Shown: one piece after another, positions 24,617 through 33,420 of the stretch
Layout: each line of letters starts with the position of its first letter
How positions within the stretch are numbered: position 1 is the first letter of the stretch
NCBI RefSeq assembly: GCF_005937985.2
Contig: NZ_CP042172.1
Location: forward strand, 3,224,001-3,288,000
Direction of reading: 5' to 3'
DNA: 64,000 bases
Source of the DNA: Arthrobacter sp. KBS0702
Lineage (GTDB): Bacteria > Actinomycetota > Actinomycetes > Actinomycetales > Micrococcaceae
Position numbers and translations under genes: made by a program
Notes under the pieces: model-generated
Told to the model about the DNA's origin: nothing
The model's database searches: none
Seen by the model: only the letters and a program-made list of their open reading frames with translations

Positions 24617-26293
24617 ATGATTTCCATGCCTTCACGTAAACCTCGGGTGGACCGCGCCCGGATGGTCTCCGATACGCCGCTCAGAATAGACCGTGCGGAA
24701 CAGATCGGCAGCCTTGACAGTGGACGATTCGACATCGTCGTCGTGGGCGGCGGCGTGACCGGTGCCTACACAGCGATGGACGCGGCTCAACGCGGCTACC
24801 GGGTGGCCCTGTTAGAGAAAAACGATTTTGCCTCCGGTACTTCCTCCAAGTCATCCAAGATGATCCACGGCGGCCTGCGCTACATCGAACAAGGCAATCT
24901 GCCGCTCGTGCGTCACTCACTACTGGAGCGTCAACGGCTGCGCAAGAACGCCCAACACCTCGTACAACGCTTGCCGTTCCTGTTTCCCATCCTGTCCAAG
25001 GACGGCGTTTTCGACCGAAGACTGGCGGCCGGTTTCGAAAGCCTGTTGTGGACGTACGATCTGGCCGGGGGCTGGCGCGAAGGTGTAATGCACCAGAAGC
25101 TGACAAAGAACGAGGTGCTCTCCCACTGCCCCACCTTCAAGGCGGATCACTTAGAGTCCGGCCTCATGTATTACGATGCGCGGGCGGACGACGCCCGACT
25201 CACGCTGGCCCTCGCCCGGACGGCTGCCTTCCACGGCGCCACCGTTCTCAATGGCGCCAAAGTCAGCGACGTGACGCGTCAGGGGGGGAAGGTGAACGGC
25301 GTCGTGGTCGAAGTCGATGGCCGGGAGATCCGTGCTGAAGCCGGCGTCGTCGTGGTTGCTACCGGCGTGTGGCTCCGCGACTGGACGGGCGCGGGCTCAG
25401 GCGTTGATGCACCCAACATCCGCCCGGCAAAGGGCGTTCACGTCGCCGTGCCCTGGCTGAAAGTCCGCAACGACTGCACCGTCACCATCCCGATTCCCGG
25501 ACGTAACCGCCGCGCCACGATCACGCGTTGGGGAGACACGTCCTACCTCGGCACCACAGACGACGACTATGACGGCGACTTGGACGACGTCAACTGCACC
25601 CGCGAGGAACTGGACTTCCTGCTGGATGGCGCCCGCACCGCCCTGAACATCGATATCGAACCGGAGGACGTCCTAGGCAGCATCGGCGGCTGCCGCCCGC
25701 TGGTGGCCCCGCCGGGAGGGAAAACCCTTGAGGTCAAACGCAACCACGAGATCCGAACGGACCCGGACGGTCTGGTCACGGTGGTCGGAGGGAAACTGAC
25801 GACGTCCCGCCACATGGCGGAACAGACTGTCGACGCCGCTCAAGCAGTCCTCGGTCTGCGGCGCCCCTGCAGGACCAAGAACAGCTACCTTTTGGGAGCG
25901 GCGGGCTACGACGCCGAAGCGATCACAGCCACAGGAGGGCTGGCCTCACACCTAGGAGAGCGGTATGGCACGGAGGCCCGATTCGTGACAGATATTCTCT
26001 CGGAAGACCCAGCGCTGAACGTCCCGTTGGTCGAGGGCCTGCCCTACCTTGAGGCGGAGGTGATCTACTCCGCGCGCTACGAAATGGCCCGCAACGTGGA
26101 TGACATACTCTCGCGGCGCACCCGTTCGCGCATCATGTCCCGGGATGCCTCCGCCGCTTCTGCGGCACGCGTGGGCGAACTGCTGATGAAAGAACTCGAC
26201 CTGCCAGCAACCGAAGTCGAGGCCCAGGTGGCCTCCTACCGAAGCCAAATTGCGCACGAACGTGCAGTCCTGATGGGAGAGAACCAGAAATGA
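24617..26293 (+). CDS. glpD: Glycerol-3-phosphate dehydrogenase (FAD)
   Basis: 558 residues. 'FDIVVVGGGVTGAYTAMDAA' (about residues 35-55) binds FAD. 'FASGTSSKSSKMIHGGLRYI' (about 74-93) is the GlpD signature, and 'DTSYLGTTDDDYDGD' is the substrate-domain segment. The C-terminal helical DAO_C domain is present (about 420-550). It oxidises glycerol 3-phosphate to DHAP and feeds electrons to quinone at the membrane. The start is uncertain over the first 30 residues (several Met: 1, 4, 16). The next gene overlaps by 4 bases. Confidence 0.93.
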   Translation: MISMPSRKPRVDRARMVSDTPLRIDRAEQIGSLDSGRFDIVVVGGGVTGAYTAMDAAQRGYRVALLEKNDFASGTSSKSSKMIHGGLRYIEQGNLPLVRHSLLERQRLRKNAQHLVQRLPFLFPILSKDGVFDRRLAAGFESLLWTYDLAGGWREGVMHQKLTKNEVLSHCPTFKADHLESGLMYYDARADDARLTLALARTAAFHGATVLNGAKVSDVTRQGGKVNGVVVEVDGREIRAEAGVVVVATGVWLRDWTGAGSGVDAPNIRPAKGVHVAVPWLKVRNDCTVTIPIPGRNRRATITRWGDTSYLGTTDDDYDGDLDDVNCTREELDFLLDGARTALNIDIEPEDVLGSIGGCRPLVAPPGGKTLEVKRNHEIRTDPDGLVTVVGGKLTTSRHMAEQTVDAAQAVLGLRRPCRTKNSYLLGAAGYDAEAITATGGLASHLGERYGTEARFVTDILSEDPALNVPLVEGLPYLEAEVIYSARYEMARNVDDILSRRTRSRIMSRDASAASAARVGELLMKELDLPATEVEAQVASYRSQIAHERAVLMGENQK

Positions 26294-27813
26294 TTAGCAA
26301 AGAAGCGGTTAAGCGTGGCTACAACCGCGGGAACTACACCGTGGGCGCACCAACCCAGCCTCGCTTCGCCCAGAGCGTCGGCGACGTAGCCGGCGAACCG
26401 GCCTTCTCAATCAACCCCGTAACCGTTCCGAAGGAGACTGTCGAACGCCTCCGGGCCGCAGCAGACCAGGTCATTACCGACCCCGCCCTCGTAAGGGAGG
26501 GCACCCGAGACTGGTGGGCCGGGACCATGATCGCCGAAACGGGCGGCCGCCCGACAACCCCCGAAGCGGTGATTGTGCGCGTGTCCAGTACCGAACAGGT
26601 GCAAGAGGTCATGCGGATCGCGTACGCGGATAACCTCCCGGTCACTGTGTCCGCCGGTCGGAGCAACGTCACCGGATCAGCTTTGCCAGTCAGCGGCGGT
26701 ATCGTTCTGGATGTCTGCGGTCTTAACAAGTTCACCGCCTATGACGAGGAAAGCCAGCTCGTTGAGGTGGAGGCCGGTGTTTTCGGCGACATCTTCGAGG
26801 AGCAGATCCAGTCGGAGTATGGCATGACGCTGGGGCACTGGCCCTCCTCCTACGCCATCAGCACCGTGGGCGGCTGGGTCGCGTGCCGAGGCGCTGGTCA
26901 GCTCTCCACCCGGTACGGCAAGATCGAGGACATGGTCCACGGACTCGACGTCGTCCTGGCCAACGGTGACCTCGTTAGCCTCGGTAACGGCACTCGGGCT
27001 GCCGTCGGGCCCGATCTTTTGCAGCTTTTCATCGGTTCCGAGGGCACGCTCGGCGTCATCACGAGAATCCGTTTCAAGTTGCATCGGTTGCCGGAGCACG
27101 GGCGGGCGATCGCCTACGGGTTCAATACTTTCGCTGAGGGCCTGGAGGCGTGCCGGCAGATCATGCAGCAGGGTGCCACGCCTGCAGCCCTGCGGCTATA
27201 TGACGAGCTTGAAAGCGGCCTGCAGTTCGGTCTTCCCGACACGAACGTTCTGCTCGTCGCGGATGAGGGCGAGAAGGAGGTAGTTGAGGCCGGTCTGACC
27301 GTGAGCGAATCGGTCTGCGCTGGAAATGCCGTGAAACTCGACGGCGATGCCATCTTCGAACGGTGGTTGGACACCCGTTACCTGACAGGCAAGAGCGCGG
27401 AGGGGTTCAAACCCAGCCCAGGTCTCGTGGCGGACACCTTGGAGATGATCGGAAACTGGAGGGACCTGCCGGCCATTTACGACGAGGTCGTGGCGGCAAT
27501 CAACGCCGTGCCCGGTACCTTGGCTGGTTCCGCTCACCAGTCGCACGCTTATGTTGACGGCGCCTGCCTGTACTTCTCGCTGCGCGGAGAGGTACCGGTC
27601 GGCGACAGGGCGGGCTGGTATCGTGCGGCATGGGACGCGGCCAACGAGGTGATTCTCCGGTATGGAGCCACCCTCAGCCATCATCACGGCGTCGGCCTCC
27701 TGCGCGCGCCGTATATGGCGGAGTCGCTGGGTAGCGGATTTGAAGTACTCCGCGCCGTCAAGACCGCGCTGGATCCCAAGAACCTGCTCAACCCGGGCAA
27801 GCTGGGACTGTAA
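26290..27813 (+). CDS. FAD-linked oxidase, alkyl-DHAP-synthase-like
   Basis: 507 residues. The PCMH-type FAD domain spans about residues 95-275 ('PVTVSAGRSNVTGSALPVSG', 'LGHWPSSYAISTVGGWVACR', 'FIGSEGTLGVIT'). The C-terminal cap ends with 'LSHHHGVGLLRAPYMAESLG', the HHH motif associated with AGPS, and 'ALDPKNLLNPGKL'. AGPS swaps the acyl group of acyl-DHAP for an alkyl chain; relatives oxidise D-2-hydroxy acids. The position between glpD (which makes DHAP) and glpP suggests a DHAP- or G3P-linked substrate. The precise reaction is unknown. ATGA overlap with glpD shows coupling. Confidence 0.85.
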   Translation: MISKEAVKRGYNRGNYTVGAPTQPRFAQSVGDVAGEPAFSINPVTVPKETVERLRAAADQVITDPALVREGTRDWWAGTMIAETGGRPTTPEAVIVRVSSTEQVQEVMRIAYADNLPVTVSAGRSNVTGSALPVSGGIVLDVCGLNKFTAYDEESQLVEVEAGVFGDIFEEQIQSEYGMTLGHWPSSYAISTVGGWVACRGAGQLSTRYGKIEDMVHGLDVVLANGDLVSLGNGTRAAVGPDLLQLFIGSEGTLGVITRIRFKLHRLPEHGRAIAYGFNTFAEGLEACRQIMQQGATPAALRLYDELESGLQFGLPDTNVLLVADEGEKEVVEAGLTVSESVCAGNAVKLDGDAIFERWLDTRYLTGKSAEGFKPSPGLVADTLEMIGNWRDLPAIYDEVVAAINAVPGTLAGSAHQSHAYVDGACLYFSLRGEVPVGDRAGWYRAAWDAANEVILRYGATLSHHHGVGLLRAPYMAESLGSGFEVLRAVKTALDPKNLLNPGKLGL

Positions 27814-27874
27814 TTTCACTACGGTTGATCCATTGTCCGCTTGCGTCCCTTGATCACGAGATGAGACCTCAAGA

Positions 27875-28456
27875 ATGATTGATTTTCCCGAAGATCTGGA
27901 CGCAAAGCTGACCAGGAACCCGGTGATTGCCTCCGTCTTCGGTGCGGAGTCCGTTGCCGGGTTCCTGAACTCCGACTGCCAACTCTGCATCCTGGCCAAC
28001 GTTTCCCTCCACGAGTTGGAGGGACTGCTGCAGCTGCTGGACCGAGCCGGAAAATTCACCTTCGTCAACATGGATGCCTGCTCCGGGCTGGGACAGGACC
28101 GTGGCGCAGTCGAGTACCTGAAAAAGATAGGGACCCAAGGCATTGTCAGCACTAAGACGGCCATGATCCAGCGTGCCAACAGCCTGAGCATGGTGACCAT
28201 GCAAAAGGTCTTCGTAACGGACCGGTCCAACCTGCCCCGCAGCGCGGCCGCGCTGGAGCAAAGCAAACCTCACCTGGTGCAGGTCATGCCCTGGCCCGTG
28301 ATCTCACACCTGACAGAGGGTGAGAAGCGCAGCCTCTCACCCTTCGTCGCTGCCGGCTTCGTCCGTACCGGGGCCGACGTGGCCACGGCGCTGAGAGCGG
28401 GCGCAAAGGGCGTCTCCACCAGCGCCAAGGAGCTGTGGGATCAAGCTGGCCGTTAG
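27875..28456 (+). CDS. glpP: Glycerol-3-phosphate-responsive antiterminator, GlpP family
   Basis: 193 residues, normal for GlpP. Family stretches include 'FLNSDCQLCILANVSLHELE', 'FTFVNMDACSGLGQD', 'GIVSTKTAMIQRANSLSMVT' and 'VQVMPWPVISHL', the last forming part of the phosphate site. The C-terminal 'GFVRTGADVATALRAGAKGVSTS' is the TIM-barrel phosphate-binding end. In Bacillus subtilis GlpP with G3P prevents termination in glp leaders. Here it sits inside the operon it may control, whose leader has a candidate hairpin. GlpP is best known from Firmicutes. Confidence 0.9.
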   Translation: MIDFPEDLDAKLTRNPVIASVFGAESVAGFLNSDCQLCILANVSLHELEGLLQLLDRAGKFTFVNMDACSGLGQDRGAVEYLKKIGTQGIVSTKTAMIQRANSLSMVTMQKVFVTDRSNLPRSAAALEQSKPHLVQVMPWPVISHLTEGEKRSLSPFVAAGFVRTGADVATALRAGAKGVSTSAKELWDQAGR

Positions 28457-28492
28457 CCAAGTTAATCGACTATCCACGAAGGAGAACCGCTA

Positions 28493-28792
28493 GTGGCAGA
28501 GAAGTATCTTCAGGTGATCGCCCACTACCGCGCGAAGGCAGACGAGGTGGAAGCGGTCGCCTACCTCCTCGAAGACCTTTCGGCGGCCAGCCGTGCAGAG
28601 GAAGCCAATATCTCCTACGACTACTTCCAAGGAGTCCACGACAAAGCGCATTTCGTCATTCTCGAGCGCTATCGGGATGCGGAAGGATTCGCCGCTCATC
28701 GTGACCAGGAGCATTTCAAAACCATCGGCATCGGGCAGATCATACCGAGGCTCGAAAGCCGGCTGGTTGAGTCGTATGAGGGGAGCCTATAA
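28493..28792 (+). CDS. Antibiotic-biosynthesis-monooxygenase (ABM) domain protein
   Basis: 99 residues from GTG at 28493, with AAGGAGA upstream. 'YLQVIAHYRAKADEVEAVAY', 'ISYDYFQGVHDKAHFVILER' and 'FAAHRDQEHFKTIG' give the ABM dimeric alpha/beta-barrel fold (YgiN/LsrG-like). Members act as cofactor-free quinol monooxygenases or isomerases of small sugar derivatives. It is the last gene of the glycerol-type operon; its role there is unknown. Confidence 0.82.
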   Translation: MAEKYLQVIAHYRAKADEVEAVAYLLEDLSAASRAEEANISYDYFQGVHDKAHFVILERYRDAEGFAAHRDQEHFKTIGIGQIIPRLESRLVESYEGSL

Positions 28793-28913
28793 GGGTGACT
28801 AGCTAGGCGGTCTACTGGGACGAAAAATTGCGGACCCTCGAAGGATGGGCGAATGCTGTGTATCGACCTGCCACAACAGAGGCAAGCTACCTGTCATACC
28901 CGAGCCGGAGACC

Positions 28914-29684
28914 TCACACAGGTTTACTGCTGAACGCATAGCGGTAGTAATCCGCGAGAGAAAGCTGGCTCGCGGCTTCCTCGTCGACGACAACGGTCGC
29001 CCTCGGGTGCAGTTGCAGCAAGGACGCGGGGCACATGCTTGATAGCGGACCTTCAATTGCCGCAGCGAGGGCGCGTGCTTTGCCCTTTCCCTGCGCGACA
29101 AGAATAAGCTGCCCAGCCTCAAGAATTGTGCCCAGTCCCTGGGTGATGCAGTGCCTCGGGACTTCAGCGGCGGTGTTGAAGAATCGCGCATTGTCCGCCC
29201 TGGTTTGCTCGGTCAGCGTCTTGATCCGGGTGCGAGACGTCAGCGACGACGTGGGTTCGTTGAAGCCGATGTGGCCGTTGGTGCCGATACCGAGGAGCTG
29301 GACATCAATTCCGCCTGAGTCACTGATTGCAGCCTCGAATTCTCTGCAGGCCTGCTCGTGATCGGGTCTCCCGCCGTCGGGAACTGTCACGTTCTCGAAC
29401 ATCATGCCGAGCGGCTCCGCGATTTCGCGTTGCACGACGGCAGCGTAGCTGGCCGGGTGCCCGGGGGCGAGACCGACGTACTCGTCGAGGGCGAAGCCCC
29501 GTGTCGCAGCCAGGTCAATTTCGGTGGCGTGACGCATCCTGGCGAGTTCTGCATAGACAACCATGGGCGAACTCCCCGTGGCGAGGCCAAGGACGGCATC
29601 CGGTTTTATGCGAACCGTCTCGGCGATGATTCGTGCGGCGATGCGCCCGACTGCGTCCGGCGTTTCAGCAATGATGACTTCCAT
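28914..29684 (-). CDS. nagB: Glucosamine-6-phosphate deaminase
   Basis: 256 residues from the ATG at 29684 with GGAGAAC just upstream; the frame runs open to 29753 but overlaps the regulator's end. 'VLGLATGSSPMVVYAEL' is the phosphate site. 'FALDEYVGL' holds the catalytic Asp and 'GTNGHIGFNEP' (about residues 133-143) the active-site His and Glu. It converts glucosamine 6-phosphate to fructose 6-phosphate and ammonia, the last step of the muramate route encoded divergently. It is slightly shorter than E. coli NagB at the C-terminus, as in Gram-positive forms lacking the allosteric extension. It follows the RpiR-type regulator by 40 bases. Confidence 0.95.
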   Translation of the reverse strand: MEVIIAETPDAVGRIAARIIAETVRIKPDAVLGLATGSSPMVVYAELARMRHATEIDLAATRGFALDEYVGLAPGHPASYAAVVQREIAEPLGMMFENVTVPDGGRPDHEQACREFEAAISDSGGIDVQLLGIGTNGHIGFNEPTSSLTSRTRIKTLTEQTRADNARFFNTAAEVPRHCITQGLGTILEAGQLILVAQGKGKARALAAAIEGPLSSMCPASLLQLHPRATVVVDEEAASQLSLADYYRYAFSSKPV

Positions 29685-29724
29685 TGTTCTCCAATTCGTA
29701 GACGCCCCCGGCGGTGTTCCGGCG

Positions 29725-30627
29725 CTACCGCGCCCCGCCTTGGCTCCGGTCATGGACGACCCGATAGGTGTTGCGCAGCGCCTCCATGGATGCGTCGTAG
29801 GAGGCCTGGGCCACCGCGGTGAAGAGGCAGTCGACGACCATGAGCTGGGCGATGCGGCTGCCGAGCGCGCCTGAACGGAACGCGCTCTCTCTGGCCGAAG
29901 TGGTTAGAACAACGTCGGCCGCCGCGGCCACCGGAGAACTGTCAAAGTTGGTGATGGCTATGGTGGCCGCCCCGGATTGGCGAGCGACGGCAAGGAAGTC
30001 CACAGTGTCGCGGGTGCGGCCGGAATGCGATATGGCGATGGCCACGCAGGATGAGTCCAGCGTTGCGGCAGCCGTCCACGCCGAATGAGGGTCAGGCCAG
30101 TTGATCACCGTTCGGCCGACGCGCGAAAGTTTTTGTTGCAGGTCGAGGCCGACGAGCGAACCGGCGCCCATACCGAAGGTGTCGATCCGGCGGGATCCGG
30201 TTAGTAGCCGGACCGCTTGTCCCAGGGCCTTGGTATCCAGTGCCCGTGCGGTATCTGAGATGGACAGCGTCTCATTGATGGCTACTTTGGCCACAATGTC
30301 CTCCAGGGAATCGTTGCGGCCAATGTCGCCGGAGAGCGGCGGGAGGCTCGAAGTAGCCATTTCTTGGCGCATCGCTTCCCGGGTGAGGTCCATCAGCAGG
30401 TCCTTGTAATGGGAGTACCCCATCCGTTTGTAGAAACGCACCACCGATGTGGTGGATGTTTCACAACGGTCGGCAAGTTCGGCCACTGACAGCGTGGCCC
30501 CCTCCGCGGGGCTGTCCACGAACACTTGGGCGATGCGTCTCTCAGAGGGTCGCAGCGACGGCAAAGCTGCCCGGATGCGGATCAGCACTGCTTCAGACTC
30601 CGCCGCCTCTACTGCACCCTTCGCCAT
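29725..30627 (-). CDS. RpiR/MurR-family transcriptional regulator
   Basis: 300 residues. The N-terminal HTH_6 domain (about 10-85) contains 'LSVAELADRCETSTTSVVRF' and 'YKRMGYSHYKDLLMDL'. The C-terminal SIS sugar-phosphate domain (about 125-260) carries 'RIDTFGMGAGSLVGLDLQQK' and 'AIAISHSGRTRDTVDFL'. E. coli MurR binds MurNAc 6-phosphate, the MurQ substrate, and the divergent operon encodes MurQ and AnmK, so the same effector is the natural guess. It is transcribed with nagB and away from the importer operon. Confidence 0.92.
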   Translation of the reverse strand: MAKGAVEAAESEAVLIRIRAALPSLRPSERRIAQVFVDSPAEGATLSVAELADRCETSTTSVVRFYKRMGYSHYKDLLMDLTREAMRQEMATSSLPPLSGDIGRNDSLEDIVAKVAINETLSISDTARALDTKALGQAVRLLTGSRRIDTFGMGAGSLVGLDLQQKLSRVGRTVINWPDPHSAWTAAATLDSSCVAIAISHSGRTRDTVDFLAVARQSGAATIAITNFDSSPVAAAADVVLTTSARESAFRSGALGSRIAQLMVVDCLFTAVAQASYDASMEALRNTYRVVHDRSQGGAR

Positions 30628-30688
30628 TCTGTTCCCTCTCCACCGCGCCGCCGACGTCGGACGTCAAAGTCTCCGTGTGATCGGCCTC

Positions 30689-30715
30689 GTAAAACTCTTT
30701 AGGGAATATCTTTAC
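30689..30715. promoter_or_regulatory. AT-rich inverted repeat in the divergent regulator/importer promoter region
   Basis: GTAAA (30689-30693) and TTTAC (30711-30715) bound an AT-rich block in otherwise GC-rich sequence, between the RpiR-type regulator start (30627) and the importer start (30836). RpiR-type operators are often AT-rich dyads. The repeat is short and the assignment is weak. Confidence 0.3.
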
Positions 30716-30835
30716 ATGATTCAGGTCACATGGGTAAGTTAATGACCAACCCGGATCATCGATGCTCTCTGGGGGACCTGCGACAGCCGGTGCGGCAGGG
30801 CAGGAGGCATCACTTGTCACTGAGGAGACCAAACC

Positions 30836-32389
30836 ATGCAAAGCGGTTCCCGATTCATCCGTGGCACGCTTTCGGCATTCGCAATAGCCGCAGCAGTGTC
30901 CGTCACCATTACTGGCTGCGGAGCCCAGTCCGCCCAACCGGCTGCGACGGCCGGCAAGGCCGGTGGCAACCTGGTCGTGGGTATTACCACCGATCCCGAT
31001 ACCCTCCTCCCGTGGAAGGCCACCCAGTTCCAGGCCGTCTCCGTTCTGCAGAACATCTACGGAACGCTGACAGAGTTCGACAAGGATTTGGCAGTCGTTC
31101 CCGGCCTGGCGAAGTCCTGGGAGGCTTCCGATGGCGGAAAGACACTAACCTTCAAGCTTCGTGAGGGCGTCAAGTTCAGCGACGGCAGCGCCTTTGACTC
31201 CAAGGACGTCAAGTTCTCCCTGGACAAGATCAAAGCGGAAGCTACAGGCGCTGTGGCCCGCACTTCGCTCGCAGCCGTGACGGCTGTGGAAGCCCCGGAC
31301 CCTGCCACTGTTGTCCTGCGGCTGTCCGCTCCGGACGCGGCCCTGCCATCCAACCTTGCTGTCGTGAACATGGCAATTCTTTCCTCGGACGACACGGAGC
31401 AGTCGCTGATGAAGACTCCCAACGGAACGGGCCCCTTCGCGTTGAAGGAACGAGTCGCCAGTCAGTCGCTGAAGCTGGCCCGTAACGATTCCTACTGGGG
31501 AGATAAGGCCAAACTCGATACTGTCGAGATGCGCGTCATTCCGGACGAAAACTCCATCGTTTCGGCCATGCAGTCCGGAAACGTGAATTTCGCCGTGTTC
31601 AACAGCCCCCTGGTGGCCAAAACCGCTGCAGGACCGAACATGTCCGTTGCCAAGACGCCCCAACTCAGCTACCACGCCCTGCAGTTGAACGCGCAACGCG
31701 GGGACCTAAAGGACGTCAACGTCCGCCTGGCAATCCAGTGCGCCGTGGACCGGCAGCAGGTGCTCGATACAGCGGCACTCGGCGAGGGTGAGGTCACCGG
31801 GCCTGTAACCTCCCCAGCGTTTAAGTCGAACGCGGACGACCGCCCGTGCCCCAAACGGGATCTCTCTAAGGCCGCTGACTACCTCAGCAAGGCCGGCAAA
31901 AAAGATGGCGTAACGCTCTCAACGATCGTCTCCCAGGGAGAGTACGCCACCTCAGTGGATGAGGCCCAGAATCTGAAGTCCCAGCTCGCCGAAGCGAAAA
32001 TCACCCTCAATGTTGAGGTACTGGAGTCAGGCGCTTTCGTTACGCGGTGGAAGGCTGGCGACTTCGACGCAGCCGTGGCCCTCAATGGCGGCCGGCCGGA
32101 TCCCGATGGGATGTACGGGCGCTACTTCACCAGCACGGGCAACCTCAACAAGGTAGCGGGCTACAGTTCTCCGGCCCTTGATGCACTCTTCGCCGAGGGC
32201 AAAGCCAGCACCGACCCGCAGAAGCGGAAGGACATTTACGCGAAGGTCTCCAAGGAACTTGAGAACAACGCTGCCTGGGTGTGGCTGTTCACCAGCTTCA
32301 CGTACACCACCACCACTTCCTCGGTCCAGGGCTTTGTCCCGATGGCCAACGGCTCGCTGCAATACCTGCGGACCACAACCATCAACTAG
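30836..32389 (+). CDS. ABC importer substrate-binding lipoprotein, oligopeptide (SBP_bac_5) family
   Basis: 517 residues from ATG at 30836 with GAGGAG nine bases upstream. There is a signal peptide with lipobox 'TITGC' (Cys about 28), then a disordered Ala/Thr linker. 'NLVVGITTDPDTLLPWKATQ', 'LAKSWEASDGGKTLTFKLRE' and 'FSDGSAFDSKDVKFSLDKI' are classical DppA/OppA segments. It is first gene of a ten-gene operon of muramate recycling enzymes, so it probably binds muropeptides or (anhydro)MurNAc derivatives outside the membrane. Confidence 0.92.
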   Translation: MQSGSRFIRGTLSAFAIAAAVSVTITGCGAQSAQPAATAGKAGGNLVVGITTDPDTLLPWKATQFQAVSVLQNIYGTLTEFDKDLAVVPGLAKSWEASDGGKTLTFKLREGVKFSDGSAFDSKDVKFSLDKIKAEATGAVARTSLAAVTAVEAPDPATVVLRLSAPDAALPSNLAVVNMAILSSDDTEQSLMKTPNGTGPFALKERVASQSLKLARNDSYWGDKAKLDTVEMRVIPDENSIVSAMQSGNVNFAVFNSPLVAKTAAGPNMSVAKTPQLSYHALQLNAQRGDLKDVNVRLAIQCAVDRQQVLDTAALGEGEVTGPVTSPAFKSNADDRPCPKRDLSKAADYLSKAGKKDGVTLSTIVSQGEYATSVDEAQNLKSQLAEAKITLNVEVLESGAFVTRWKAGDFDAAVALNGGRPDPDGMYGRYFTSTGNLNKVAGYSSPALDALFAEGKASTDPQKRKDIYAKVSKELENNAAWVWLFTSFTYTTTTSSVQGFVPMANGSLQYLRTTTIN

Positions 32390-32448
32390 CCGTCGTCAGC
32401 GGGGTCCTGGTCCGCCAGGGCCCCGCGACTGGCGAGAAATCCAGGCAT

Positions 32449-33420
32449 ATGTTTCAGACTCTTGTTCACAACCCCGTTCTTCGCCGCGTCGGGGGCGCCG
32501 CCGGCACTCTTCTAGGCGTGGCGATCTTCGTATTCATCATGCTCCGGGCCATCCCGGGTGACCAGATAACCGCCGGCCTCGGCACGGAAGCTGCCGCCCT
32601 GACGCCCTCACAGCAGGCCGCCCTGGAACGGTACTACGGACTGGATCAGCCACTCATCGTTCAGTTCTTCTCCTGGCTGGGAAACCTCTTTACGGGAAAC
32701 CTTGGTTTTTCCTCGCGGTCGCAGCAGAGCGTCCTGGACCTTACGGTGCGGTCCCTGCCGGTGACCTTTGAATTGGCCGTTCTCGCCATCATTCTTGCGT
32801 TGATCATCGGCGTTCCTCTGGGCATGCTCGGGGCCTCCCGCCCTGATTCCCCACGTGACGCTGTATCGCAAGCCGTCAGCCTGGCCGGGCTTTCCGTCCC
32901 GGCGTTCCTCCTGGCCACGACCCTGCTGTCGGTCTTCGCAGCGTCATACGGTTTCAATCCCAACGGTCGGGGATTCGCGGCCCTGACAGCGGACCCGCTG
33001 CTGAACCTGCAACAGATGCTGTTGCCGTCCATCGTCCTCGGATTCGGAATTGCAGCACCCATCATCAGGACCACCCGCACGGCGGTGCTTGAGATCCGTT
33101 CCAACGACTTCATCCGCACCGCGCGCGCCAAGGGGGTTCCGGAAAGGCGGCTGCAGTTCAGGCACGTCCTGCGAAACTCCCTGGTCCCGATCACCACCAT
33201 GACCGGGCTTCAGTTCGGCTACCTGCTCGGGGGAGCGGTGGTGGTTGAGCAAATTTTTTCCATCCCAGGAATCGGGCGTCAGGTGCTGCTGGGAATCCAG
33301 CAGAAGGAATACGCCCTCGTGCAGAGCACAGTCCTGGTCATCGCCTTGAGCTTTGTCATCGTCAATCTGCTTACCGACCTCCTTTACAGGGTCATCGATC
33401 CCCGGGTGCGTGCCTCATGA
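32449..33420 (+). CDS. ABC importer permease, DppB type
   Basis: 323 residues from the ATG at 32449, the true start within a longer open frame that overlaps the binding-protein gene. There are six transmembrane segments. 'HNPVLRRVGGAAGTLLGVAI', 'IPGDQITAGLG' and the EAA loop 'IRTARAKGVPERRLQFRHVL' (about residues 220-240) are typical. It ends in 'IDPRVRAS'. The start of the second permease overlaps by 4 bases. Confidence 0.92.
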   Translation: MFQTLVHNPVLRRVGGAAGTLLGVAIFVFIMLRAIPGDQITAGLGTEAAALTPSQQAALERYYGLDQPLIVQFFSWLGNLFTGNLGFSSRSQQSVLDLTVRSLPVTFELAVLAIILALIIGVPLGMLGASRPDSPRDAVSQAVSLAGLSVPAFLLATTLLSVFAASYGFNPNGRGFAALTADPLLNLQQMLLPSIVLGFGIAAPIIRTTRTAVLEIRSNDFIRTARAKGVPERRLQFRHVLRNSLVPITTMTGLQFGYLLGGAVVVEQIFSIPGIGRQVLLGIQQKEYALVQSTVLVIALSFVIVNLLTDLLYRVIDPRVRAS

